DNA of 64,000 nt, taken from Amblyomma americanum. Taxonomy: Eukaryota > Arthropoda > Arachnida > Ixodida > Ixodidae. Below, in pieces: positions 22,462-34,445 of this stretch. The stretch covers positions 141,706,343-141,770,342 of the forward strand of contig NC_135505.1 in the NCBI RefSeq assembly GCF_052857255.1, written 5' to 3'. Position 1 is the stretch's first letter; each line of letters opens with the position of its first letter. The translations under genes were made by a program, and so were the position numbers. The notes under the pieces are model-generated. The model had not been told where the DNA came from. It searched no databases and was given only the letters and a program-made list of their open reading frames with translations.

Positions 22462-24653
22462 CCTGTTTTGAAGGAAAAAAAAACTAACGCGACAGAAGGC
22501 AAAGCCCGCCGAGCGTTGCTGGACAGCATGCAACGACGCACGGCAGGGCGTGGCTGACGGCAGCGGTAATTTGAAATCACACCTTCCGTGACATCACACT
22601 GAACTTTCTCGCTCTACTTCAGTGCATTGAGGAGAAGCGCAAAATTCAGTCGTCGATTACGTCCCTATTTTAAACGCTAGTGCAAAAATACTTGGCATGC
22701 TTCGGCTACAGCCTATATAGATTTGAGTCCTTGAATATTGCGAAATTCTCAAAAAGTGTTGCAGTTGCCCTTTAAGAATGCTAAGACTAAGCCTGTAGTG
22801 TATTACAAATAATTAAAGGCGTCCTGCCTTTTATATGTAATGTCATAGCGCCAAAGCGTCTCCGGAGGTGTGCCCTAAGAAATGTAGAAGAAATGCGGGA
22901 ATAGATGCAGGGAAGTGAACGCTGAATATATAGAGCTGCTTGTCTCCCCTGCGCACAGGGAGCCTCATTGCTGCAGAAGTGTTACAGGTATTTCACAAAG
23001 TAGCTACAAAAGAGCGTTAGCAAGCAGTAGCACTCAGTATCGGGAAGCAATGGGAGCGCAAAGTTTAGCCCAGGAGACCGTACAGAACTGCTGTATGTCA
23101 TTCTGGAAATAGGCCTAATCGGGTCTGATTAGATCCTCTTGTTGAGGGAGCAGTACGCTCGAGTGTGTAAGTGAATCGCCAAAGCTGCGATCGAGGACAT
23201 GGCACCTTTTTCCAGTTGAAATGGTCCGGTGTTGGTAAGTCCAGGCATTCCCAGATGACGTTGTCCGGCTCGACGTATGGCGCAAGTAGCAGCAACGCTA
23301 CTGAATAGCGTACGACTAAACTTTTCCAGCTTGAGGCCATGGATGCGCCTGGTGTCCCTGAGAAACGCAAAACTTTGAATTCAGAGGTAATCGAACGATT
23401 GATGTGCACAATGTAATACATGCAAAGAAATAGTGCGGCGTGGTGTACGGGATGTAAAATGACACAGATGACTACATTATTCAGCTTTTGCATTTAGCTA
23501 AAATCGACTGTGGTGCTCTTTCTGGCTGGGTTTACGTAGACGGGAATCAAGAGACCCGTTTAGTGCCGAAAAAAAATTCTCCGCCAACACTGCCTCTGTT
23601 TTCGACTTAAAGGCGTTAGCTACGAGAGCTTCAAGTGTTTACATCGGTGCTCTCAGCAAACGTGGAGAAGGCCTAATCGAAACATCCCCAGATGTTTCCT
23701 TTCCGGAAACATCCCTTCTAAGACACAAGCAGCAGCGCCACCTATCTCATGGATTTTACACTGCTATTGCCATTTACAGCCGACTTCGCAATATGCGGTA
23801 TATTTCCTCGTTATATCACTTAATAAATTTTATAAACGTGTTCATCACAACACAAAAAGTCGTTTGGCACCATCCGGAACCCCCTGCGACTAACGGTTTG
23901 GCCGTAATGGCCGTCTGAAAGTGCTCGGAATGCACGGTTTGAGGGCAGAAAGGTCCTCGGTGCGAATCCCACGCATATTTTGGGCTTCACCTCAATTACT
24001 AATTTTATCCTCAGGAGCATGCCAAGTCATTTGGCAACACTTCGAACATTTTTAGTCAAGCGGGTGGCCCTCATATTTTATGCAAAGGGGGAGGGGTCCC
24101 TCTTAGATGGCCGCTATACTGGCACATATATAACGGATCGAAAGCATACGCATCAATTGAGGCACTACGCGCCCACGGTTGCTGTGTGGTATAATCTGAT
24201 CACGTGGTAGCTGTTTTGGTCAATTTGACCTCAATTGCAGACAGACGCGTCTATGATAAAAGTAAGCAATAAGAACTAACGCTCTAAAAAATTCATTACA
24301 AAACTTTCCTGCTACACGACTGAAAGTTGCGACATACGTAAAAAAAGTGTTACTTGGCTAGAACTTCTTTAAGTGGGTGACCTCCAATAGGAGCGTCTCC
24401 AGTCTTTTGCCATACGAATTGTGTTCAACTTGCTTGTCGTTCGAAGGTCATTTGCTGAGAAACGAGTGGAACCGACATGAATATCGAATCGAATTGGGAG
24501 CATATGAAGAAGCGAAGAATACATTTAACTTAATTCGCCTCTCTTAGCCAGCTAGTGCTTTGACACCAGCAACATCCTGTAATGTGAGGCTGGCATTGCA
24601 CTTTAAGCAATGTGGAGATACCTGGGATGAATGATCGCGTTTACAAAAACGCG

Positions 24654-25812
24654 GTGCTTGTGTATATCATTTACTAAGAAAGATATTTGAAGATTATCAT
24701 TTACTTATTGAAAGCATAACTCACGAAAAAAGAATTAAGTTTATGAATGATTGAAGTAGCGACTGATATAAACGCGTAAATCGTGCCTGTGTGTAACCAT
24801 CAATTTTTCAGCCCCCGTCCAGTGGAGGAAAAAATGTTTCCATCTTAAATAACTGCATTCAGTCGTCGTATTTATTAATAGCTTTCAGTAGAACTCATCA
24901 GTGCCATATACTTTGTTATACTTGAAAAATATACACACTAGGCTCATCAATGCTTCTTAATTATACTAAATGATCGAGTGAACGCGCTAAGACATGAAGA
25001 CATGGTTGAAATTGATAGCGCCGTCTTACCCAGAAAGCCGACCGTTGGAAAGAGGACTGAACTACGCCAGCAAAGCATGTGATGGAAGCGAACGGAAGGC
25101 CTTTTATAATGTCAAGACAAAAGCCTTTTCCAAGTGCCTATACACTACTTTGAGTGAATTACAATAAAAAAAACAGCTTTCTTCTTCTGGTTTTCCTTTG
25201 GGAGCCATCTCGTTTTCAATCTCAGCTGACGTTTTCCGAAATTTTATTTTCAGAGCCACAGCAAACTTTGGCAGACACCGTCTACAGACGCGTGTCTACA
25301 AGAGCAAGATGCCGGCAAAAATTGAATAAAAAAATTCCTACTGCTGAACAACTCTTGCGATTGTCGTAAAAAGATAAGTAAACTGCCGTCATTCTCTTTG
25401 GGAAATTGGCTCCCGTTAAGAAGCTTCAGTTTATTCTGCCCCACGCTACTTTGCCTGACGTATTTTTCTCAGTCTCATCGGTCGGAAGTTGTAACGTCAG
25501 TTTTTTTTTTCCAGACTCGTCAGTACACAATGAGGATGACCCGGAAAAGTAGTTTTATTTCTTACGTACATATCAATAAAATGTTGACGCACCTGCTATC
25601 TGCCGTTTAGGAAACGAGAAAGATCCTCCTTTATTCCATGATTTAACGGAATGTTTGGTCTTACTTGGCGGTAACTTCAGCGCGATGGGACAAAGGATGG
25701 GCGGATAGAAGAACATTACTTCATATTCAATCAATCGCAGGGTCGCAGGACTTTGTACTCTCCCCTCTCGCTAAGCGTCTGCCCTAACCCCCTGGAACAC
25801 GGCGGAGGCCAA
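24654..25812. other. No gene recognised
   Basis: AT-rich single-copy-looking sequence after the duplication. Frames at 25154-25610 have no domain motif. I see no repeat ends. Confidence 0.4.
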
Positions 25813-26091
25813 CCCTTACAAATTTTTTTTAGACAGTCTATTGACTGTCCATAGAGTTCCGTCTATAAAGTCTACGGACTGTCCATAGACAAATTCTAGA
25901 AAACCGCCTATAGACAATACAAATGCTATAGGCAGTCTATAGACAATCTATAGATGTATGACCATGCACTTTAGTAGACTTCTGTCTATAGAAAGTCTAT
26001 AGACTATGAATAGACAAAAAGAAATATCTACAGGAAGGCAATAGAGTCTACGAGAAGTCAATAGACTCTCTATAGACCTTTTTTGTAAGGG
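25813..26091. mobile_element. MITE rich in TCTATAGAC motifs
   Basis: A 279-bp element bounded by CCCTTACAAA and its complement TTTGTAAGGG (10-bp TIRs). The interior has about a dozen variants of TCTATAGACT and GACTGTCTATAG in both orientations and no coding capacity. A 5' portion of the same family lies reversed at 35505-35697. The TSD is unclear. It splits or abuts a LINE 3' end on its right. Confidence 0.7.
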
Positions 26092-26310
26092 AAAGCTTGA
26101 TTGACGATGTTTCTTTGGACTTCTGGGTCTGCGTTGTGCACCAGAGCGTCCCATGAGTCTGGGGTGCGTGTGTTGTCTTTGGAACGTGGGTATGTCCAGA
26201 CCATGTGTACCATGGTCGCCCATCTGTAACAGTGTTTACATCTAGCATTGAATTCACCTGGACATACTTTGCTATAAATCCATGCGTTTGGAAATACCCC
26301 GACCTGCAGT
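26092..26310 (-). mobile_element. LINE 3'-terminal coding fragment
   Basis: The minus-strand translation includes CKHCYRWATMVHMVW and PDSWDALVHNADPEVQ, ending NIVNQAFP. This corresponds to the C-terminal C..HC ... HMVW.CP ... SWE..L.S.D...Q segment of another tick LINE family. A relative of the terminal part is at 49.27-49.40 kb. 5'-truncated, with frame uncertainty upstream. Confidence 0.55.
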
Positions 26311-26319
26311 TTCCACCAA

Positions 26320-27808
26320 GCTGTCTCCTACTTTTTACTAAGTGTGCTATCCGCTTGCGGATATTCCTTTCTAGTTAATCTGTAATGATCTGTGCCATGA
26401 ATGCACATTCGTGAGTGACTAGTAAATGGGGTCTCATACGCACCAAATGGGCATGTTCCAAATTGTGCATGAAGTACTTCCTAATTTTTCGCTAGGTAAG
26501 GACTGAGGACAGTTTGGCCACTTAAGCTCGCTCCGTAATATTGTGGTCGCAACTCAACCACCCGGAATGAACGCCATTCTAAACGCAAAATTTCCCGGTA
26601 ATGCGGTACTGCAGACTGCACAAATACACGCCCCTAAAAAACTCAGCGACGGTTTGGATACTAGCTAATGCGAAATTTGCCCGCAGCTTTCTAAGCGTTT
26701 TGATTTTGTGCGCGGTTCTTCGAAGCTTGAACTACGACACGGGCTACCGACGGCGCTAAACTATCTTTATATGTAGGGCGAGCAGCATCTGTTCGAGCAA
26801 TCGATGGCATGGAGCTGTTCGCTGAGAACCAAGCTGCCGGTAGGAAAGAGAAACTAGTCAAGTTATTCCATTTCACCGCATGGTTCATAAAGGATTGACA
26901 AAGACAACCTCGACTAGATCAAATAAAGATATAATCCTGGTGTTCTGCAGCGCACTACGGTCAGGCACCTCGCACTGCCGTGAACTGCATAAGGGGACAC
27001 TCCAAGGGAACGCCAAATGCTGAAGTTCCGCTCATGGCTCAAGCAGTACAGATACAGGAAACGTTGAAAGTGGGCTACCATTATGTACACAGTGTTTAGA
27101 ACTAACGGGACCAGAGATCCTCAAAGGACAAATTTTGCTAACGAGATTATGATTGATGTTGTTGTTGTCTAAGAAACGATGGCACATACCCACGGTGGGG
27201 GATTGGCCAGAGTTTGGTGCAGATCCAAACAGGGAAAAACTCCTCCAGGTTTATCTCAAGCGGCTCATAAATGCAGAGAAATCTGAGAGAAAAAAATAAA
27301 GAATTTTGAGAGATCTTGAAGAAATCGGAATGAAAATCGAGGAAACAAAGAGGTGTGGGTTGAATAACTAAATTTTAAGGAACTAATCGGAAAGAAAATA
27401 ATTTTGAGAGAAAACTAAAGGTATCGTGAAGTAAACACAAAAATATCCGAGTTTCAATAATATTCCTGTGAAGAAACTGACACACCTGCCTATAATGGCA
27501 TGCCCTTTGACGGTTGCACCGAAGGAGAGGAGGACGGGAAGAGTAAACGGCAGCCCTAATTGAGCGAGAGGATTTTGCAAAAACTTAATTCGCTGCCGTG
27601 CAAACCGCCGGCAGTAGATGACGTAATGATCGATCGTTTCTACGTCCCCGCATGACGCACATAGATTCGACGGCGTGAACCCCGAATGGCATAAATATAG
27701 ATTAAGGCGAGGAATCCTGCAGCGTCACAGCGTCATGGAAACCTCACATTTCCTTGATGCGCAAGAACGTATGTTCCATGGGAATTTTAAATGTTATTGG
27801 CTTGACTG

Positions 27809-27840
<32 letters not shown>

Positions 27841-28030
27841 CCTGTTACTGCCCTCATCGGCTTCTTCTACAGAACAGCCGCCACAGCAACTGCCACTACC
27901 AATCTCATCTGGCGGGAATGGAGAGCTTTGAAATAAGAATAGGGTTAATTGACTGCGAACAATTCTATATACCTACCCCCTTTTCCGCGTCCCTGATCAG
28001 CTAAAAATGCTGACCAAAATTCCGATATGT
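26320..28030. other. No gene recognised; (TTC)n microsatellite
   Basis: Mostly non-coding sequence. A (ttc)n tract occupies 27812-27840. The segment 27180-27780 has the look of an old repeat 3' region but no diagnostic motif. The last 100 bp before the next gene contain a 12-bp palindrome GTGCACGTGCAC (28029-28040) with a CACGTG E-box core, a possible regulatory site. Confidence 0.4.
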
Positions 28031-28126
28031 GCACGTGCACGTTATGCGCACGTTTGCACGCGTGAGGAAGCAGAAGAAGAAATTTTTCACCCATCCTAGC
28101 TAGGCTGCAGCGTCGCTCCTGCAAAT

Positions 28127-29258
28127 ATGACGGAGGAGAAGCGACAGGTCAAGAACCCATCGCTAGACAGCAGCAAAGAAGCCAACAGCTCTGGAAGCAA
28201 GTCGAGGCGTAGCTTGGCAGAAGAAATGTCGCAAGGAGAATCTCGCTCTCGTCGCCGACGGCGACCGAAGCGAAGGCGTCCCTCAAAGAACAGCGACAGC
28301 CACGAAGCAGACTTGAGTGCACGCGACGGCAGAGGACAGCCGTCCGAATCGCATCCTCTTACCGCGGTGAGAAGTTCCAGGAGGAACAGCGGCTCTGCCA
28401 CGCCAGGTGCGAAGTCGAAACGACGGCCAGATGCGCAGGCTGCAGGCAAGGGCACGCCCACAGTCCGCACCAGGACTCCACACGACAGTGGAAAGACGTC
28501 GGACACGCCTCGTCCTGCCGAGGGCTCAGCCGCGGTGATGACGGGTGCCAGGAACGATGGCGGTTCAATCTCACCAGGTGCGAGGCCAACACCACGACCA
28601 GATGCAGAGACTCCAGTCACTGGCACGTCCGGCCTCCTCCCTAGGACTCGACACGACAGTGGACAGACGTCGGACTCACCTCACCCTGCCGAGGGCTCAG
28701 CCGCGGTGATGACGGGTGCCAGGAACGATGGCGGTTCAATCTCACCAGGTGCGAGGCCAACACCACGACCAGATGCAGAGTCTCCAGTCACTGGCCCGTC
28801 CGGCCTCCTCCCTAGGACTCGACACGACAGTGGACCGACGTCGGACTCACCTCACCCTGCCGAGGGCTCAGCCGTGGTGATGACTGGCACCAAGAGCGAT
28901 GGTGGTTTAGTCTCGCTAGGTACGAAGCTTACACCGCGCTCCGATACAGAACAACCGGACTCTGGCCCGTCAAACATGAGCGCTGGCACTTGCGACAGTA
29001 AAGCAGACACGTCAGCCTCTTGTCATCCCGTCGAGAGCCCGGCCGCCGCCACGACAGGCGCGAGGACGGAATGCAGTTTAACCTCGCCACATCATAAGCA
29101 GACACCGCCGCCTGATGCGGACTCCCTACGCACTGGTACTGCCAACATGCCCACTGAGACTGCCGACGGCAAGGTACAGGCACCGGCATCCCATCTTGCC
29201 GAAGGCGCAGCTATGGTGACAGCCAGTGCCAGCAAATCAGCCAGTTCCGTTGAGCAAG
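28127..29258 (+). CDS. M13 peptidase-like gene, exon 1: cytosolic repeat-rich tail
   Basis: The ATG at 28127 opens a 389-codon frame; about 377 codons are used if the donor at CAAG|GTACGAG (29258) is taken, and ACTG|GTACGT at 29279 gives the same phase 1. The protein is hydrophilic. A basic RSRRRRRPKRRRPSK segment (residues ~42-56) is followed by about six tandem ~57-residue units (HDSG..SD..PAEGSAA.MTG...). Units starting at 28481, 28652 and 28823 are exactly 171 nt apart and nearly identical; outer units are degenerate. Known tick M13 ectopeptidases are type II membrane proteins with variable cytosolic tails. That this exon belongs to the M13 gene is inference from strand, position and splice phase. 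The alternative is a separate low-complexity gene ending at 29296. Confidence 0.6.
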
Positions 29259-29739
29259 GTACGAGGGTATTCAGCACTGGTACGTCCGGCGTTTGAGCGC
29301 ATGCTGAAGTGCAGTTTTGAACAAAGTGCCGGTTGCTCAGAGCTTGTCCTCTCTCTGTGCTGAGCACTAATCGGTCTTTACTAGGCGTCACATGTCTTGA
29401 GACTCCCGAGCTAGCGATAACGCGTCATTCGAGACTGACAGAGCTGGAATATCCTGCTGACACACGTGGGATTGCTCCCGTGATTAGTAGTAACCTCTCT
29501 TAAAACAGTGATTAGCGCCAGCTGGTGTCACACGTGCAGTCTGGAGCTTGCAGCTAGGACTTTGTGGAAACTAAATTTGTCGTCGGTATGCTGTGGCACA
29601 TTACTATCAGGAATAAAGGCGCTGGGGGGAAATTACGAACCATGCAGTAGAACAGAAAAAGGTGAAATGTGGTCTTGGCGAGAATCGGAGTTTTATATCG
29701 GAGCTGCAGGATGAAAGCAGAGCAAGGGCGTGGTGAATG

Positions 29740-30630
29740 CTTCGCATAGCCCCCCGCCTTTCTTTGGTTGCCTTTCTTTGGTTACACATTTTAGGATGCT
29801 TCCTACGCCACACAGCCTACCAAGCTCTGGCTCTTGATATCATTAGTCTCGTATCATTTGCTCAGGGAAACGGCCACCGTATAGTGTTTCAGTGGATCCC
29901 CGGACACTGCGGACTCGATGGAAATGAGACCGCCGACGCTGAAGCAAGGAGCGCCTTCAGCAGTGGCCTGCGTACAGCTGTACCGTTCTCTATAGTGGAC
30001 ACAACTTGTCTCCTTTCGGAATTGATGAGGAGGGTGACGGCTAGGTACTGGGCCCTGCCAGACACCCGCCATATCCGCCTTAAACTGCTAGATCCGACGA
30101 TGACCTTTTAAGTTCTTCGCGGAATACCTCGCCCTATTGCATGCGTTATCCGTAGACTACGTTTAAACGTGGCATTCACGCGCAAATACTTGCACTTAAT
30201 AGGACAAGCGGACTCCCCGGAATGTACCACATGTGACGTGCTAGAGACTATAGAACATGGTTTAGTGGCGTGTCCAGCGTATGCACGTGAAAGACTCATA
30301 CTCGCATCTACTCTGAAGCCTATGGACACATCGCTCCTCTCTGAGGATTTGATCCTCGGCGCTTGGCCAGATAGTTTCAGAACTGTAAAGGCAACGCGAG
30401 CGCTCTCACGCTTTTTGAGCGACACGGACCTTGTCTCGCGTTTGTGAAGTCAGAAAGTGTGCCTTGTTTGTTTTTTTTTCATCTGCCTCCTCCCATCATC
30501 GTCGTCCCCCATCGTGACCTTCTTTTATTTCCTCTTCCCGTCCCCCAGAGCAGAGTAGCAGGCCAGATATTTTTCAGGCCAACCTCTCTGCCTTTCCTAT
30601 CAATAAACCCCCTCTCTCTCTCTTGGTTGA
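29740..30630 (+). pseudogene. I-like LINE RNase H and C-terminus, in intron 1
   Basis: The plus-strand frames show FQWIPGHCGLDGNETADAEA, the RNase H motif W(I/V)PGH.G..GNE.AD.. of I-clade LINEs. A stop and frame change follow, then SPECTTCDVLETIEHGLVAC and a C-terminal LILGAWP and ALSRFL segment ending at 30447. The 3' UTR runs to a CT-rich tail near 30625. It is a dead, 5'-truncated copy related to the 14.1-kb family. Confidence 0.85.
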
Positions 30631-30976
30631 CAGCGCAAAACGGCGCGGCACGTTGTAGTGCTTATATATGTTGCATTGTAGCCCAGCAGTCACTCGGACA
30701 TCTCTGAAAATTTCTTTCGATATTTGCAGGATCAGCAATGCCTTCTTTTCAGGTTGGACGGTATGAATATTTAGAAGCTGTTTTTCGACTGTGAAGCCTT
30801 CGCTTACAGTGGGCAAAGCTGCATTATTCTTGGGCTGCCAAACACAATGAGGAAAAGGGTACTCTGATGGAAGAGGAACCAAACTCAGAAACTGAGGACA
30901 ATCTTGTTCACCGCCAGGCGTTAAGGGGGGAGCATCTCTTGGGAGTGTGCTCACGCGTCGTCCTCCTCAAATGCAG

Positions 30977-31182
30977 GGCAGTGTCATCCTGCTAATATGT
31001 CGACTGGAGGCAGCGATCTTCCTGCCACCAGGGACGATGCGCAGCTCCCGGATCATGGTCAGGAACCAGCACCAGCAGTGCTGGTCGCCTCCCCGCCGAC
31101 AGCTGTATTGGCGATCCAACAAGAGGACATGTTCCCATCACCAGGCGCTCTCAAGGCTTTTGAGAGCACCCAGGTGCATAAG
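30977..31182 (+). CDS. Possible small exon of the M13-like gene
   Basis: An acceptor (cctcctcaaatgcag) and a strong donor (CATAAG|GTGAGC) border a 206-nt open frame. It enters in phase 1, matching exon 1, and leaves in phase 0, matching an acceptor at 34445. Its start (CHPANMSTGGSDLPATRDDA) resembles the HPAEGSAAVMTGARNDGG unit of exon 1, and it ends near GALKAFESTQVHK. If the next exon instead starts at 34492, this exon is skipped. Real use is unproven; the consistent phases are the main support. Confidence 0.4.
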
Positions 31183-31599
31183 GTGAGCTCAGCGTGTGGT
31201 TGAAGGGCATTCCCCATAGAACATAACTTTCATCCTTTCGTCAAGCTTTCTGGTATGATATTGTGTATATTAGGCGGTGTTTCCCGCAGTACGTCATCCT
31301 ACCACCTTAATGCAGCTGTATTCGGACATATTTACACTACTGGGGATTGGGCCCCGATGTTGGTTCAGATAAGCTGTACTCGATGACAACTTTCCGAGGC
31401 TCTGCGGTGTACGCTGCCAACACGATGAGCTAGCTTCTACGCCTGCTTGGCTGTCTTTAAGGGATACAAATACAGGCCACCGGAGGAACTTGTCGCCTTG
31501 CGCTCGTAGCATTTATTGTAGAGTCTGAAAAAAAAATGGTCCCTCACCGTTTTCACGCTGGGTGACCAGGCTGCGTGCGGGGCGGGGGCAGGTTGCGGC

Positions 31600-31632
31600 T
31601 CTGGGCGGGGAAGGGGGGGGGGGGGGGGGTTA
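31600..31632. repeat. Poly-G tract
   Basis: A run of about 18 G residues inside a G-rich block (31578-31630). It could form a quadruplex but has no other visible role. Confidence 0.7.
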
Positions 31633-32724
31633 GGAAAGATGCGCCATGATGTTTCGGACAGTTCAAATACAGGGCAGTAGAAAACTTCGCATGTTGTCTG
31701 AAACTCGTCATACTACTAGTTTTCTGGGCGTGACATTTCCGGTACTTGCGATTTCTTTGAATAATGTTGCTCGAAGCAGTGTCTCATGTGGCCTCAGGAT
31801 AAGATATTCAGAACGGAGCTTCCCGTTTTTAAATGCATGGCATAAACTGCTTGAAAATCCTCGCGAAAGTAATAGCTGGAAAGAGACAAGGGCACAGATA
31901 GAAGAAGCTCGGACTGTTATCCCAAAGAGATTGTGTAGAAATGCGTTGCAAAACCTTTGAGTACAGCCTGAAGTTTTGATTCCAGAGAACAGACCATGTG
32001 CTGCTAGAGAAGAACATCGGTCTTCTACTAGTTTACACTGGAGCCAACAACGACTTCTTTTAGGAATATATGGACAATCGGATTGGGGGCTTCCTTCGAA
32101 CGCCAGCTTGTTACCGTAATTCAACCCTCCTCCACTAGCGGCGTATTTACTAAGTTTACAGTATTGATTTTAAACATCAAGGTACAATAATTAAGCATCC
32201 CATAATTACTTCCTCTCAACCAATAGTCCATATTGTACCCACTCTAAGCTTACATGTAACTAGGGCCTGAACGAATGTTGTTCTTTGAATATCTGCAGCT
32301 GGACCACTACGCATTGTCGACTTCCACTGTTGCGGAAACGAAGCAGTCAACGGTATTACCGTGGCGTAAGACACTTGTTCGGTGTAAGTATCTTCCATTT
32401 CGTTACACAATTATCCACAGCTTTCTGTTCCTGAACAACATTTAAGGCCAGAACTGCATGCGTTTTAAGCGTCCTCGGGAAGACTGGTGAGCAATTAAGA
32501 AGTAGTTCTGAATGATTACCGTTCGTACAGATTTATGGCTCTGAACATACTGTGGAAACTGCTGCATAAGCGTCAAGGGGACTGGAGATGTCTTTTACAA
32601 CTTGTCGCAAAACATGCCAAACAGATAACATCATATGCCCGCTTGCTGGACGGCAAGTTTATTTGTGTGTACCATCCGCAGAATACAAAACTTTTATAAA
32701 TTGCTGTTCAGGAGACGAAAGTAA

Positions 32725-32990
32725 TTAAACTCACCATCATCATCATTACTAGCCGGGTAGCATCTATTTACAGGACTAAGGCTTCTTTCAGTGACCCTCA
32801 CTGGCACTGTCATGCTGCGTCTGTCGGGCCGGCCCTATACTGCTGAACTGCCTGTTACCTGATCTTTCCATCTGATTCTCACTCTCTTCTGCCTGCATTT
32901 TATTTCCTCGGAAGTCAGTGTGCTAACCTCTATGCTCCCAATTAATTTATTTCGAAGCGCTAACTACTCATCCCATTCACCTGAGCAGAG
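32725..32990 (-). mobile_element. Degenerate RTE-like LINE fragment
   Basis: 'accatcatcatcattac' followed by a pyrimidine-rich block (cctgatctttccatctgattctcactctcttctgcctgc) has the look of the antisense 3' region of the LINEs whose ends are at 8.3 and 35.3 kb. The match is weak and no coding motif survives. Confidence 0.3.
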
Positions 32991-33439
32991 CCAGAAGGCT
33001 ACAATGAAAAATCCATGTTTTTTTAAGAATCACCACATTTGAATAAAATTCGTCTTTTCCAACCCGGTCTCGGAAGGGACCAAAGCTTAGGAGTGCTCTA
33101 TATTTGTTAAAGGGGAACATTGCCCACTGGACTTCAGAAATTTTCTCTTTCACCCTAATCTGCTGCACAACTGAGGATTCATTTAAACTCACTGGTGTGG
33201 AGTTAATTTCCTGCTCTGTATATACCTTACAATATCAAGAACTCTAGTTTGTTGGCGGTAGTTGTGATTATACAAGTAACATTGTGCGTTCCCGCAATTA
33301 TAGCACAACAGAGAGTTATAGCATAGCGCGATCCGCTACCGTGAACCGCCACCGCGGGGCTCCACTGTGCGTGCGCAGAGCTCCATAAGGGCGCCAGATG
33401 GCGCCACGTTCCCGTCAACTGCGTGCGCGCCTGCCTCGT

Positions 33440-33540
33440 CGCGACCAATCAGCGCGTACGCAGTGGCGCCCCGTCGAAGCAGATCACGGTACCGGATCGT
33501 GGATCACGCTATGCTATAAAGGCTGAACACCATGTACGCG
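33440..33540 (+). promoter_or_regulatory. Promoter-like block in intron upstream of membrane-anchor exon
   Basis: GACCAATCAGCG (CCAAT box, about 33443) and GCTATAAAGGC (TATA box, about 33513-33522) are spaced about 70 bp apart in a locally GC-rich region, some 900 bp before the membrane-anchor exon. It could be an alternative promoter giving an M13-like form without the repeat tail, starting at an ATG such as 34413. It could also be the promoter of an inserted element. Confidence 0.25.
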
Positions 33541-34445
33541 AAAACTCACGAGAACGCGAAGGCAAACGCCGTCGCGCGAAGCATTTTTGCCGTGTCGCTT
33601 GTCTCGTCGTTCGTATCTGCACCAACAGAAAATTTCGCTCGTCGACCGGAAGTCCCCACGTGATTGGCCAATCAGAGCCCCGCACAGCCGTTTCCGTTTT
33701 TTTGTGGTTTGTCAGCGTATCTCCTCCGACGTCCGAGACCGCCTCAACCACCGTGGCCTCAACAAGCGCGTTGTCTGGGTCATGACCTCCGCGGAGAAGA
33801 TATTTGCTTTGCTGTAGCTGTGAGGCAGACCCGAATCATTTAAATAATGAGTAGAATGTGCTTGTCTGTTACGGAGGGCTAATAGCATTTGGAGCGGGCG
33901 TACTGCAGGGAGAGATGCGTGTCGAGCCGCGTGTACCGGCACTCGATCCACCGTGCCGCTGCGCTCCAACTGTATATACGTGTAGAAACACTCGCGGCGC
34001 GTATTCTCACTTTCACATATTAGTTTGGTCCTTACTTAGAAGCAGATTGCGGTGACAGTTTACGGGAGTGTTTTTACTAAGCCGGAGTGCACAGGCACCG
34101 AACGAAAGCACACCTCCCCCGTGAATCCGTGATGTGACTTCGTCTCCGCAACCACGCCGGCTTGGTTATCTCCACTGCCGTAGAGGAAATATTTCTTTTT
34201 CCCTGACTATGAGGCACACTCACAAAATTTTAATAGAGAGAACAGGTTACGGGGCGTGTTTACTAAGCTGGAGTGCGCAAAGCACGGAGTCCGCTGCGCA
34301 CGTCGCGGGTGCGCGTCGCCTGCCGCCTTCGCTTGCATGGGGGTTGCCCACTAAAAGCGACGGAGCGAACGTCGCCGTGCCGCCTCGTCGCGTCGCTGGT
34401 TCTTTCGCGCACATGAAGCCCACTCTTAACTCTTTAATACTGAAG

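Larger units (their letters stand above)
20005..24653. repeat. 4.65-kb tandem duplication, copy 2
   Basis: This is the 4649-bp second unit, in the same orientation as copy 1. The border with unique sequence on the right is aacgcg|gtgcttg. At both outer breakpoints and the junction the bases GCG are shared, a 3-bp microhomology. It has one T fewer than copy 1 in the poly-T run at about 22177-22191. All inner repeats of copy 1 recur at +4650 (or +4649 after that run). Confidence 0.95.

Noticed and set aside
28096..28626. 176-codon minus-strand open frame with repeated GRGV/FAPG words
   Set aside because: It is the antisense shadow of the GC-rich tandem repeat in the M13 exon 1; the plus-strand frame is longer and starts at an ATG in better context.
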